From assembly GCA_900752845.1 (NCBI GenBank), contig CAADWU010000136.1:1-25418 (forward strand): a stretch of DNA of 25,418 bases, written 5' to 3'. The position numbers were made by a program, and so were the translations under genes. The notes beneath the pieces were generated by a model. It saw only the letters and a list, made by a program, of their open reading frames with translations, searched no databases and was not told the origin of the DNA. The DNA comes from Candidatus Gastranaerophilales bacterium (lineage in GTDB: Bacteria > Cyanobacteriota > Vampirovibrionia > Gastranaerophilales > Gastranaerophilaceae). Shown piece by piece: positions 14,289 through 21,049 of the stretch; within the stretch, counting starts at the first letter, position 1, and each line of letters begins with the position of its first letter.

Positions 14289-15600
14289 TATACTAAAATT
14301 TGCTCAGGAAAAATCTAAATATTTATACGACAACAGCTTGTTTTTACAACATATAGACAAACTTATTTTGACATCTGTTGTTGCTGTGTTTTTGGCATCT
14401 ACCGTAATGTCATCCGATGTAATCGGTTTTATTGCTCTGATTACAATATTTTTAACAGTTATTAAATTATTGACTAAACCCGATGAGAGGTTATCATCAG
14501 AAACTTTTGAACTGTGGCTTTTAGCTTATTTTATGATTGTGATAATCAGCTTAGCGGGTTCTACGCTGTTTCATTTAAGTCTGAAAGGTTTTTTAAAGAC
14601 TTTTACATATCTGGGATTTTATTTTTCACTTGTTCAATATTTGAAGAATAACAAGTCAAAGATACCTTTTATACTATCAACTATCGGTGTTTGCGTTAGT
14701 TTTGAAGCTGTAGCCGGCTTTTTGCAAAACTTTGCGCATGTAGAAGAAATCTCTACCTGGCAGGATGTCTCAAAATTAAATCCTGAAGAGGTAATGACAA
14801 GAGTTTACGGTACTTTGAAACCTTTTAATCCTAATCTTCTGGGAGGATATTTTGTTGCGGGTATTCCTGCAATTTACGGTATGGCAGCTTATTTTCTTAG
14901 TGATAAAAGATATAAATTTGCCGCAGTAAGTCTGGGGTTGGCTCTCCTTGCGACAATAACTCTGTTTTTAACAGGATGCAGAGGCTCTTATATCGGAATG
15001 ATGGTAATTATTACCGGTATGTTTGCTGTATCAGCTAAATATTTATGGCAAAATTATAAAAAAATATATTTGTCAGTTGTAGGAGGAGTTCTGGCTTTTG
15101 CAACAGCTGCATTGCTTCTGGTATCATCCTTAAGAGCAAGAGTTTTATCTATTTTTGCAATGAGGCAGGATTCTTCAAATTCTTTCAGATTTAATGTATA
15201 TAATTCTTCTGTTGAAATGTTTAAAGACAACTGGCTTTTGGGCATAGGAGTAGGAAATCAAAACTTCCGTGAGATTTACGGGCTTTATATGAAGACAGGT
15301 TTTGATGCTTTAAGTGCATATAATATATTCTTAGAAATAGCTGTTGAGAGCGGTGTATTTGCTTTGATTGCATTTGTTGGATTTTTAATCACTTTAATAA
15401 AAAATGCGGTCAAATTTATACTTCAATCTTCAAATACAAAAGATGTAATAATTGTTTCAACCGCATTAATTTCAATATGTGCCGTAAGTATTCATGGTCT
15501 GGTTGATACAGTATTTTTCAGACCTCAGATACAATTTGTGTTTTGGACAATGGTTGCTGTTGCAAGAACTTGCATTTTTACCACGGATAATCGTCTTTGA
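14272..15600 (+). CDS. O-antigen ligase-fold / IctB-like polytopic membrane protein
   Basis: Integral membrane protein, 442 aa, about ten to twelve membrane helices, Wzy_C/O-antigen-ligase superfamily. YGTLKPFNPNLLGGY resembles the conserved NPNLLxxY segment of the cyanobacterial IctB branch; LTGCRGSYIGM and LLGIGVGNQNFREIY are the superfamily's ligase/polymerase-type motifs. IctB was named as a bicarbonate transporter, but a glycopolymer ligase or polymerase role is more likely given the sugar kinase neighbour. The start (ATG at 14272 or 14278) lies inside the DUF4330 gene without a clear binding site, so coupling is likely. The last seven codons and the stop lie in the antisense of the facing pilin gene (23-base overlap), suggesting the original 3' end was replaced. 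Confidence 0.82.
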   Translation: MTMFNNILKFAQEKSKYLYDNSLFLQHIDKLILTSVVAVFLASTVMSSDVIGFIALITIFLTVIKLLTKPDERLSSETFELWLLAYFMIVIISLAGSTLFHLSLKGFLKTFTYLGFYFSLVQYLKNNKSKIPFILSTIGVCVSFEAVAGFLQNFAHVEEISTWQDVSKLNPEEVMTRVYGTLKPFNPNLLGGYFVAGIPAIYGMAAYFLSDKRYKFAAVSLGLALLATITLFLTGCRGSYIGMMVIITGMFAVSAKYLWQNYKKIYLSVVGGVLAFATAALLLVSSLRARVLSIFAMRQDSSNSFRFNVYNSSVEMFKDNWLLGIGVGNQNFREIYGLYMKTGFDALSAYNIFLEIAVESGVFALIAFVGFLITLIKNAVKFILQSSNTKDVIIVSTALISICAVSIHGLVDTVFFRPQIQFVFWTMVAVARTCIFTTDNRL

Positions 15601-16228
15601 TTTCCCAACCGTCATATTCAATAAGTTTTGTACAATACCCTTTTATTGATTTGCATTGTTCAATAAGCCAGTTTCTGTCTTTGGTTTCATCAAAAGAGTC
15701 GTTAGGCGGATGTCCGTTCATATAAAATGAAAACGTTTTCTTTCCGTCAACTATATGTTCACCTGCAATAGGGCTTGCTGTTGCTGCTAATTCTCTACAA
15801 TCTTTGTAATACGGGCAAAATGTAAGATATGTCCTTGATGAAGTATCCGAATTGCCGTCCCACCTGTAAAAATAAAATCCTGAACCGTTTGGTAGTGCAG
15901 ATGTAATTCCATAGTTTGATTTCTCTATTTCTGTGGTTGTAATAAATTTGCCATAATTTTCATTATAAAACTCAAGAGTTGAATCAGGATTTAGAGCTTC
16001 CAAAGTTCCAAAATATCTGTTATCACCGTTTTTATAATAAACGCTTTGATAGGCTTGCTGCCAGATAGAAGCAAATTGTTTAAGTCTTACAGCAGTAACT
16101 TTTTTCCTGTGCTCACCGATTAATGCAGGCATTGTCATTGCTGCAACAACGCCGATAATGCTGAGAGTAATTAACACCTCAGCTAATGTAAAAGCCCTTA
16201 ACCCCTTAAGATAATGCAAACCTTGCAC
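15578..16228 (-). CDS. prepilin-like protein, apparently out of frame with its start (C10 tract)
   Basis: Type IV pilin or type II pseudopilin-like protein; the coordinates give the intact pilin frame. The methylation/cleavage motif AFTLAEVLITLSIIGVVAAM has Glu at +5 and the hydrophobic stalk helix, but Ala instead of the usual Gly before the cut. The globular part has LPNGSGF, CPYYKDC and C-x6-C, ending KLIEYDGWEIKDDYPW, shared with the paralogue at 22047. In-frame GTG 16228 has no ribosome binding site. The plausible start is ATG 16266 (GGAGG six bases upstream, promoter at 16289-16317), but ten C between them put it out of frame; 8 or 11 C would give a 25-residue leader. Either this copy is switched off by slippage or the tract length is a sequencing error. 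Confidence 0.85.
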   Translation of the reverse strand: MQGLHYLKGLRAFTLAEVLITLSIIGVVAAMTMPALIGEHRKKVTAVRLKQFASIWQQAYQSVYYKNGDNRYFGTLEALNPDSTLEFYNENYGKFITTTEIEKSNYGITSALPNGSGFYFYRWDGNSDTSSRTYLTFCPYYKDCRELAATASPIAGEHIVDGKKTFSFYMNGHPPNDSFDETKDRNWLIEQCKSIKGYCTKLIEYDGWEIKDDYPW

Positions 16229-16266
16229 GGGGGGGGGGCAACCCTTAATGCTTTTGAATAGTTCAT
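16198..16266 (-). other. pilin leader frame as written: 22-codon dead-end product
   Basis: From the ATG at 16266 the frame reads MNYSKALRV, then through the C run to APPPCKVCIILRG and a TAA at 16200-16198. This start has a Shine-Dalgarno and a promoter. The 22-residue peptide has no evident role and is most simply the OFF product of the pilin gene. Confidence 0.6.
16229..16238 (-). repeat. homopolymer tract of ten C (ten G on plus strand)
   Basis: Ten consecutive G on the plus strand in a strongly AT-rich sequence, placed between the ribosome binding site/ATG of the pilin gene and its FTLAEV motif. No other G or C run of this length was seen in the window. Such tracts change length by slipped-strand mispairing during replication. 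Confidence 0.95.
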
Positions 16267-16288
16267 ATTCAGCCTCCTTTTCAATATT

Positions 16289-16317
16289 ATTATTTACTAT
16301 ATTCCGCTTTTTGTCAA
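16289..16317 (-). promoter_or_regulatory. promoter of the first pilin-like gene
   Basis: Minus strand: perfect TTGACA (16317-16312), 17-base spacer, AATAAT (16294-16289). Transcription would begin near 16282, 16 bases before the ATG at 16266, with AAGGAGG between. A plus-strand TTGTCA (16311-16316) overlaps the same -35 box and, with TAAACT (16334-16339) 17 bases on, could serve the divergent aminotransferase gene. Confidence 0.6.
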
Positions 16318-16397
16318 CTTATAGTTTTTTTATTAAACTTATATAAAGGCATGGAAATACTGTGCTAAACTTATATTATAGAGAAGGAGAAATTTAT

Positions 16398-17522
16398 ATG
16401 ATACCTATTATTGATTCAAAACGTCAGTATGCATCAATCGGTGCAGAAGTTGAAAAAGCAGTTTGTGAAGTTTTACGTTCAGGTTCTTATATTTTAGGAC
16501 CGAATACAAAAGCTTTGGAACAGGAATTAGCTGATTTTTACGGCTGTAAATATACTGTAGGCTTAAACTCAGGTACGGATGCTTTACATTTAGCATTGAG
16601 AGCTTTAGATATAGGCGCAGGTGATGAAGTGATTACGGTAGCTTTCACATTTGTAGCAACAACCGAAGCAATCGGTATTGTCGGTGCAAAACCTGTTTTT
16701 GTTGATATTGATAGAGATACATTTAATATGGATGCTTCAAAATTAGAAGCTGCAATTACACCTAAAACAAAAGCTATTATCCCTGTTCACTTATACGGTC
16801 AGCCTTGCGATATGGATGTGATTATGGATGTTGCAAAACGTCATAACCTGCATGTAATCGAAGACTGCTGCCAAGCTATCGGTGCTTTATATAAAGGTAA
16901 AATGGTTGGTACATTTGGTGATTTCGGATGTCTAAGCTTCTATCCGACTAAAAACTTAGGCGCAATGGGCGACGGCGGTCTTATTATGACTAACGATGAA
17001 AAACTTAAAGACAGAGTTATAGCTTTACGTAACCATGGCGGTGCTGTTCGTTACCACCATGATGAAATCGGTGTTAACAGCCGTCTTGATGAAATTCAAT
17101 CAGCTATTTTGCGTGTAAAACTTCCTCATATTAAAGAATGGAATGAATTAAGACGTAAACACGCTTATTATTACAATGAATTATTTGCTGATTGCAAAGA
17201 CGTTCAAACTCCTGTAGAACTGGATAATACATATTGTGTTTACCACCAATATACAATCAAAGTTCCTAACAGAGATGCGGTTCATAAAATGCTTCAAGAA
17301 AGAGGAATTGGCGCAATGCTTTATTATCCTATTCCTTTACACCTTCAAAAAGTTCATGAATACCTTGGTGTAGGTGTAGGTTCATTGCCTGTTTCTGAAA
17401 AGAATACAGAAATGGTTATGTCGCTTCCTATGTTCCCTGAACTTACAGAAGAAGAACAAAGAACAGTAGCTAAAACAGTTAAAGAATGTATTGAACTTTC
17501 TAAAACTGTTGCAGCTGTTTAA
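16398..17522 (+). CDS. DegT/DnrJ/EryC1/StrS-family sugar aminotransferase
   Basis: PLP-dependent aminotransferase, 374 aa, that normally adds an amino group to nucleotide-linked keto-sugars for LPS, O-antigen or glycan building. Motifs: NSGTDALHLALRALDIGAGD (57-76), FTFVATTEAI, HLYGQPCDMD, IEDCCQAIGA (Asp156 contacts the PLP ring) and SFYPTKNLGAMGDGG with the Schiff-base Lys185, then NSRLDEIQSAILRVKL. The exact sugar substrate cannot be read from sequence. AAGGAG nine bases before the ATG at 16398 sets the start; the frame runs back to 16362 without a binding site there. A terminator follows the stop. Divergent from the pilin gene, with which it may share promoter sequence. Confidence 0.92.
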   Translation: MIPIIDSKRQYASIGAEVEKAVCEVLRSGSYILGPNTKALEQELADFYGCKYTVGLNSGTDALHLALRALDIGAGDEVITVAFTFVATTEAIGIVGAKPVFVDIDRDTFNMDASKLEAAITPKTKAIIPVHLYGQPCDMDVIMDVAKRHNLHVIEDCCQAIGALYKGKMVGTFGDFGCLSFYPTKNLGAMGDGGLIMTNDEKLKDRVIALRNHGGAVRYHHDEIGVNSRLDEIQSAILRVKLPHIKEWNELRRKHAYYYNELFADCKDVQTPVELDNTYCVYHQYTIKVPNRDAVHKMLQERGIGAMLYYPIPLHLQKVHEYLGVGVGSLPVSEKNTEMVMSLPMFPELTEEEQRTVAKTVKECIELSKTVAAV

Positions 17523-17536
17523 TAAATTATTCTAAT

Positions 17537-17570
17537 AAAAAAGGAAAGCCGAAAAGCTTTCCTTTTTTTT
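17537..17570 (+). terminator. shared convergent terminator
   Basis: AAAAAAGGAAAGC (17537-17549) pairs perfectly with GCTTTCCTTTTTT (17556-17568) around loop CGAAAA, followed by more T. With A runs on the other side it should work in both directions, for the aminotransferase gene and the facing unknown gene ending at 17569. Confidence 0.9.
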
Positions 17571-18003
17571 ATGCTAATTCAAACATTTTTGAACCTCTGA
17601 CAATTTCTTCCGTAACAATTGAACCGTCAGCTTGAACAACATCTCTTGTGGCGGCTCCGTTAAAGCCGATATTTCCTATATGACCTTTCTGGTGAATTGA
17701 TTGGGTTATCGCTCCAAATGCCATATCATTTGTTCCGACACCTGTTGCCATACCTTTTAAAGCATTAAACCCTTTAATAGTATCCGAGTCTGCGGAATTA
17801 ACACCTGTCAGATACTGCGGATTAAATACCGGAACTTTAAAACTTCCGGTTTCGGTAGTTTTTCCGGTTCGGTTTGGAGTGCTCGGATTGTTTTCCGGAT
17901 TCATAATCGGAGTAGTGCCTGTAGTTGAATAGTTTTGTATTGGTGAAACTGCTTCAACCGGCATACCGACTTTGTTTATTTTTAAATAGTCATCATTAGC
18001 CAT
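17569..18003 (-). CDS. unknown small soluble protein
   Basis: I do not recognise this 144-aa protein. It has no signal peptide or membrane segment. Residues 20-55 are rich in Thr, Pro, Asn and Gly (for example TTGTTPIMNPENNPSTPN) and look disordered; the second half is Gly-rich (GMATGVGTNDMAFGAITQ and IGNIGFNGAATRDVV). Such composition recalls extended structural or appendage-associated proteins, but this is only an impression. AGGA lies nine bases before the ATG and TATAAT just upstream of that. It ends at the shared terminator and faces the 529-base gene-free stretch with its start. Confidence 0.65.
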   Translation of the reverse strand: MANDDYLKINKVGMPVEAVSPIQNYSTTGTTPIMNPENNPSTPNRTGKTTETGSFKVPVFNPQYLTGVNSADSDTIKGFNALKGMATGVGTNDMAFGAITQSIHQKGHIGNIGFNGAATRDVVQADGSIVTEEIVRGSKMFELA

Positions 18004-18097
18004 ATAAATTTTCCTATTATATACGTTATATATATAAAGTATTTAATAACTTAAAAATTGCTTTTTGTGTCCTCTCCGAGTTTACAATTGTTAATAA

Positions 18098-18118
18098 ATG
18101 AGTTACGCATTAACTCAT
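18098..18118. promoter_or_regulatory. inverted repeat, possible operator
   Basis: ATGAGTTA and TAACTCAT are perfect 8-base arms around CGCAT. It lies about 95 bases upstream of the minus-strand unknown gene at 17569-18003. There is no T run beside it, so an operator is more likely than a terminator. Confidence 0.4.
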
Positions 18119-18161
18119 ACCCAAAAAATATAAGAACATAACACAATGTTAAGTTTTGTAA

Positions 18162-18178
18162 AGTGTAAATTCTACACT
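18162..18178. promoter_or_regulatory. short inverted repeat in the gene-free stretch
   Basis: AGTGTA (18162-18167) and TACACT (18173-18178) are complementary around AATTC. It lies about 46 bases upstream of the TTGACA at 18224. No gene is seen around it; its role is unknown. Confidence 0.3.
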
Positions 18179-18223
18179 ATATGGGGATTTTCAGAATTTG
18201 GAATTTTTTATTAATCCTTTATA

Positions 18224-18252
18224 TTGACATTTAAAATGTTATATGTAATAAT
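18224..18252 (+). promoter_or_regulatory. promoter of a small-RNA-like unit, with overlapping palindrome
   Basis: TTGACA (18224-18229), 17-base spacer, AATAAT (18247-18252) with an extended TGT. A perfect inverted repeat TATGTAAT-AATA-ATTACATA (18242-18261) covers the -10 and start region, so a repressor site is plausible. No coding gene starts within the next 250 bases on this strand. Confidence 0.5.
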
Positions 18253-18258
18253 AATTAC

Positions 18259-18400
18259 ATAAGATTTAAGTGTAGTCGAAACACTAAATATAAATAGAAT
18301 TCATTAACCCCAAAAACATATAAACTCCTAAATAATAAACACTAAAAGAGACCATTAGGATGCAGAAAACGACCCACTCAGCAATGAGTGGTTTTTTTTT
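18259..18400 (+). ncRNA. candidate small RNA, about 140 nt
   Basis: The unit has a promoter with a perfect TTGACA upstream and a clean terminator at its end, and holds no credible coding frame. Internal structure: AGTGT/ACACT hairpin around 18269-18285, and TCCTAA (18327-18332) that can pair with TTAGGA (18355-18360). AAACACTAAA occurs twice (18279-18288 and 18337-18346). A single-stranded CTCCT could pair with Shine-Dalgarno sequences of target mRNAs; that is speculation. No known RNA family was recognised. Confidence 0.45.
18374..18400 (+). terminator. intrinsic terminator of the small-RNA-like unit
   Basis: CCACTCA (18374-18380), GCAA tetraloop, TGAGTGG (18385-18391), then nine T. GNRA-type loop and long T run make it a strong plus-strand terminator. 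No protein gene ends upstream on this strand within 800 bases. Confidence 0.85.
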
Positions 18401-18532
18401 GCTTTGCATGTGAACATGTGTCATTATGTTTTGACATTTCTGTAAAAATCATTAATTCAAATAGAGGATACATAAATATCTGATTGTATGTAGAATATAG
18501 TTAGACTCGGGTAAGATTTTAAGGCAGGCGGT

Positions 18533-19252
18533 ATGTTTTCAAACTTTATTCAAAATTTGCTTAACACTGGAGGGCAGACACAAGCTATGCAAAGATATGC
18601 ACAGCTTTCAAGCAAGGTAAATAATCTTAATGCATCTGATGAACCTCAAAATCCGCTTGATGCTATTTATCCTAACAACGGAAAAATTAATTCTCCGTCT
18701 TTTGAAAAAGTATTGCAGTCTGCAACAAAATCAAATTTCGGGACTTTACTTTTAGATCCTTCTTTGAAAAAAGTTAGTGCTGATATAGTTCCGTCAAATT
18801 TTTCGAAAAGTTTAACAAGCGCCTTGCAGGAGGCAACAGCTGCAAGCAGCGCAGCACCTGTGAAACAACAATCAAGCAAAGCTCAAGTTTTAAATGTTGT
18901 GTCACAAATTTCAAAAAAACATGGGGTTGATGAAAAACTTGTACAGGCTTTAATAAAACAAGAATCAGGATTTAATCCCAAAGCAAAATCAAAAGCAGGT
19001 GCTATGGGACTTATGCAGTTAATGCCTTCTACAGCAAAAAATCTCGGGGTTAATAATCCTTATAATATGGTTCAAAATGTTGACGGCGGTGTAAGATATT
19101 TAAAGTCAATGCTGAATAAATATAATGGAAACGTAATTTTAGCACTTGCTGCATATAATGCAGGTCCGGGGGCTGTTGATAAATATGATGGTGTGCCTCC
19201 TTATCAGGAAACACAAAATTATGTTAAAAATATTTTAGCAAATTATCTTTAA
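18533..19252 (+). CDS. SLT-domain lytic transglycosylase-like protein
   Basis: Peptidoglycan-cleaving enzyme of the Slt/MltE fold, 239 aa. The C-terminal SLT domain (about 115-236) has VQALIKQESGFNP with catalytic Glu144, KAGAMGLMQLMPSTA, and AYNAGPGAV (207-215), all diagnostic. The N-terminal 110 residues are low-complexity and unrelated to known domains. No signal peptide is visible: the start MFSNFIQNLLNTGGQ is not a typical export signal. That resembles enzymes that travel through a dedicated machine, such as flagellar or secretion-system-associated transglycosylases, or the start may be wrong. An AAGGCAGGCGG stretch lies before the ATG. A perfect TTGACA at 18431-18436 lies upstream, but its -10 (TAATTC) is poor. 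Confidence 0.88.
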   Translation: MFSNFIQNLLNTGGQTQAMQRYAQLSSKVNNLNASDEPQNPLDAIYPNNGKINSPSFEKVLQSATKSNFGTLLLDPSLKKVSADIVPSNFSKSLTSALQEATAASSAAPVKQQSSKAQVLNVVSQISKKHGVDEKLVQALIKQESGFNPKAKSKAGAMGLMQLMPSTAKNLGVNNPYNMVQNVDGGVRYLKSMLNKYNGNVILALAAYNAGPGAVDKYDGVPPYQETQNYVKNILANYL

Positions 19253-19256
19253 TTTA

Positions 19257-19317
19257 TTGGCAAATTTTTTTATTTATGTTTTTTATATTCTTATACCATT
19301 TTGTATAAGGAGTTATA
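19257..19317 (+). promoter_or_regulatory. leader region, copy A of a module also found at 23654
   Basis: The stretch GGCAAATTTTTTTATTTATG and the following T run, ATTC box and purine-rich ribosome binding site match, with few changes, the region before the gene at 23719. TTATAC and GTATAA (19291-19306) form a small hairpin just before AAGGAG. It may be a promoter for a particular sigma factor or a translation leader. Confidence 0.4.
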
Positions 19318-19596
19318 ATGCAGATTTATCCGCTAAGAAATAATAGTGTAAATAACCTCTCTAAATGTGTCTTTAAAGGCACTGAAGATAACAAAAACTT
19401 TATCGGTAAAGGAGAAGTTGAATACAGTCATGATATTTTCAAAAAAACAGAAAGAGAAGCTCAAAAATTAGCTTTTTTGGATTATTTGGCTTATTCAGAG
19501 GGAGATATTAATGCTATAGCAGAAACAGGTGCTCAAAAAGCAAAAAATGCAGGCAAAAAAATTGTTGCAGATTTAGCGAAAAAAGTTAAAAAATAA
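19318..19596 (+). CDS. small unknown protein with an N-terminal CVFKGTE motif
   Basis: I do not recognise this 92-aa protein. It starts MQIYPLRNNSVNNLSKCVFKG; the short motif CVFKGTE resembles SVSFTGT near the N terminus of the unrelated protein at 12046-12522. Residues 40-92 are charged and probably helical, rich in Ala and Lys, with KKIVADLAKKVKK at the end. There is no membrane segment or signal peptide. AAGGAG six bases before the ATG supports the start. An AT-only hairpin (19598-19615) followed by a T run lies just after the stop and could act as a weak terminator. Confidence 0.65.
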   Translation: MQIYPLRNNSVNNLSKCVFKGTEDNKNFIGKGEVEYSHDIFKKTEREAQKLAFLDYLAYSEGDINAIAETGAQKAKNAGKKIVADLAKKVKK

Positions 19597-19597
19597 C

Positions 19598-19630
19598 TTA
19601 TAATATACATTATAATTTGTATTTTTTTTG
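19598..19630 (+). terminator. weak AT-rich hairpin plus T run
   Basis: TTATAAT (19598-19604) pairs with ATTATAA (19609-19615) around ATAC, and eight T follow at 19622-19629. The stem has no G-C pair, so strength is doubtful. Confidence 0.3.
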
Positions 19631-19656
19631 CAATATTATGTTGTTTTTGCTACAAT
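19628..19656 (+). promoter_or_regulatory. promoter of the mlaD-lpxK operon
   Basis: TTGCAA (19628-19633), exactly 17-base spacer, TACAAT (19651-19656) preceded by an extended TGC. It lies 29 bases upstream of the ATG at 19686. Confidence 0.65.
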
Positions 19657-19685
19657 AATTGATGAGATAATAAGAAAGGTTCCAA

Positions 19686-21047
19686 ATGAAATTTTCATCA
19701 TCTTTTAAGGTAGGTCTTTTAACATTAATAGCTTTAGTTTTGCTTCTTGGAGTTGTTTTCAAGGTAAAAGGACGTACATTTTCATCTGCTGACAGAGTGG
19801 AAATTGAATTTAAAGATGTAAACGGCATGCGCCCTGGTGCAGGTGTTCAGATGATGGGGCTTCGTGTTGGTCAGGTAGAGGAGATTACTCCTGTTATCGA
19901 TGGTGAAGACAGTTATGTAAAAGTAAAATTTGTTATAACAGAACCTAATATTGATATTCCTAAAGCTTCAATGTTTTCTATTCAGCAATCAGGTTTAATA
20001 GGTGAATTGTTCCTGGAGATTACACCTCCTAAGACAAGAACTGTTTATGTGCCGATGCTTAACAAGGATATTCTTTATAAAGATGATGATGTAAGAATGA
20101 AGCTTGATAAAGAATTTTACGATGTCGGTAAAATTAAAAACATCGAAGTTGTTTCAAAAGATGTTGTACCTTATTCTATTAAAGACAGTATTAAGACAAA
20201 CTATGCTTATAAAATTGATTATGTTATAAATTTACCGGGCTTGATTTTGCCTGAATTCTTGAAGGGTAAAGTTATAAAATCTGACGGTACCAATAAACTA
20301 CTTATTTCATCTCTTGATGACGTTGTACCTCCGTATCCGAAACAGGTTTCACCTTATACAATTGTTGAACCTATGAGGATTGCAGACTTTATGGATTGGC
20401 AATACAGAGCAGCTGAATCTTTAACAGAAACAAATAAAAAGATTAACGATTTGCTTTCAGATCAAGTCATTGCAGAGCTGAAAATGTCTGTACAGAATAT
20501 TAATTCATTAACAGGTCAGACAAGTGTAACTATGACTAAGCTTAATGATTTGCTTGATACATCAAAAGGTGATTTAAATCAGTTAATGATTATGATGGAC
20601 AAAGCTACTACTGACTTTAACCAGTTATCATATAATCTTAATTCATTTATCGGCGACCCTCAATTTAAAGACAGCATATATAACACAACCGATTCATTTA
20701 ACAAGTTGTCATATAATTTGAATAAATTGTTCGGAGATGAAGATGAAGCTGAAAAAATGGCTGAAGATTTAAGAGAAATTACTCATAACGTAAATGAGAT
20801 TAGCGGTTATGTAAACTCTCTTACAAAAGACGACCAGCTTAAAAAAGATTTAAACAGAACCGTTGCTAATATTAATAATGCTATGATGGGTATTTCTACA
20901 TCATTAGACACCGTTAACAAAATGACTCCTGAAAAGAAAACTGAATTGCAGACAATTCTGGAAGATACAAGAGTGACAACCTGCAACTTGAGAAAATTCT
21001 CTGAAAAATTGAATAAGAGATTTTTACTTTGGAGATTAATGTTCTAA
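19686..21047 (+). CDS. MlaD/MCE-family lipid transport protein (TGD2-like)
   Basis: Single-MCE-domain protein of 453 aa, the substrate-binding part of MlaFEDB-type ABC systems that move phospholipids between membranes (TGD2 in chloroplasts). An N-terminal membrane anchor (about 8-27) is followed by the MCE domain (about 36-115) with VEIEFKDVNGMRPGAGVQMM, GLRVGQVEEI and LIGELFLEITP. The C-terminal 230 residues are long helical/coiled-coil repeats (for example QLSYNLNSF and KLSYNLNKL), expected to form a periplasmic bundle or tube. AAAGG lies before the ATG. The stop is three bases before the lpxK start, so both are one operon. The MlaE permease and MlaF ATPase genes are not in the window. Confidence 0.9.
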   Translation: MKFSSSFKVGLLTLIALVLLLGVVFKVKGRTFSSADRVEIEFKDVNGMRPGAGVQMMGLRVGQVEEITPVIDGEDSYVKVKFVITEPNIDIPKASMFSIQQSGLIGELFLEITPPKTRTVYVPMLNKDILYKDDDVRMKLDKEFYDVGKIKNIEVVSKDVVPYSIKDSIKTNYAYKIDYVINLPGLILPEFLKGKVIKSDGTNKLLISSLDDVVPPYPKQVSPYTIVEPMRIADFMDWQYRAAESLTETNKKINDLLSDQVIAELKMSVQNINSLTGQTSVTMTKLNDLLDTSKGDLNQLMIMMDKATTDFNQLSYNLNSFIGDPQFKDSIYNTTDSFNKLSYNLNKLFGDEDEAEKMAEDLREITHNVNEISGYVNSLTKDDQLKKDLNRTVANINNAMMGISTSLDTVNKMTPEKKTELQTILEDTRVTTCNLRKFSEKLNKRFLLWRLMF

Positions 21048-21049
21048 GC

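Noticed and set aside
16226..16228. GTG at 16228 as the true start of the first pilin gene
   Set aside because: It is preceded by ten C with no ribosome binding site, while a perfect site and promoter serve the ATG at 16266. Kept only as the edge of the intact frame.
18279..18346. Repeated AAACACTAAA as the start of a CRISPR-like array
   Set aside because: Only two short copies, no regular spacers and no cas genes nearby.
21029..21049. TTG at 21029 as the lpxK start
   Set aside because: It lies inside mlaD without a properly spaced binding site; the ATG at 21050, directly after the mlaD stop, fits coupled translation and family length.
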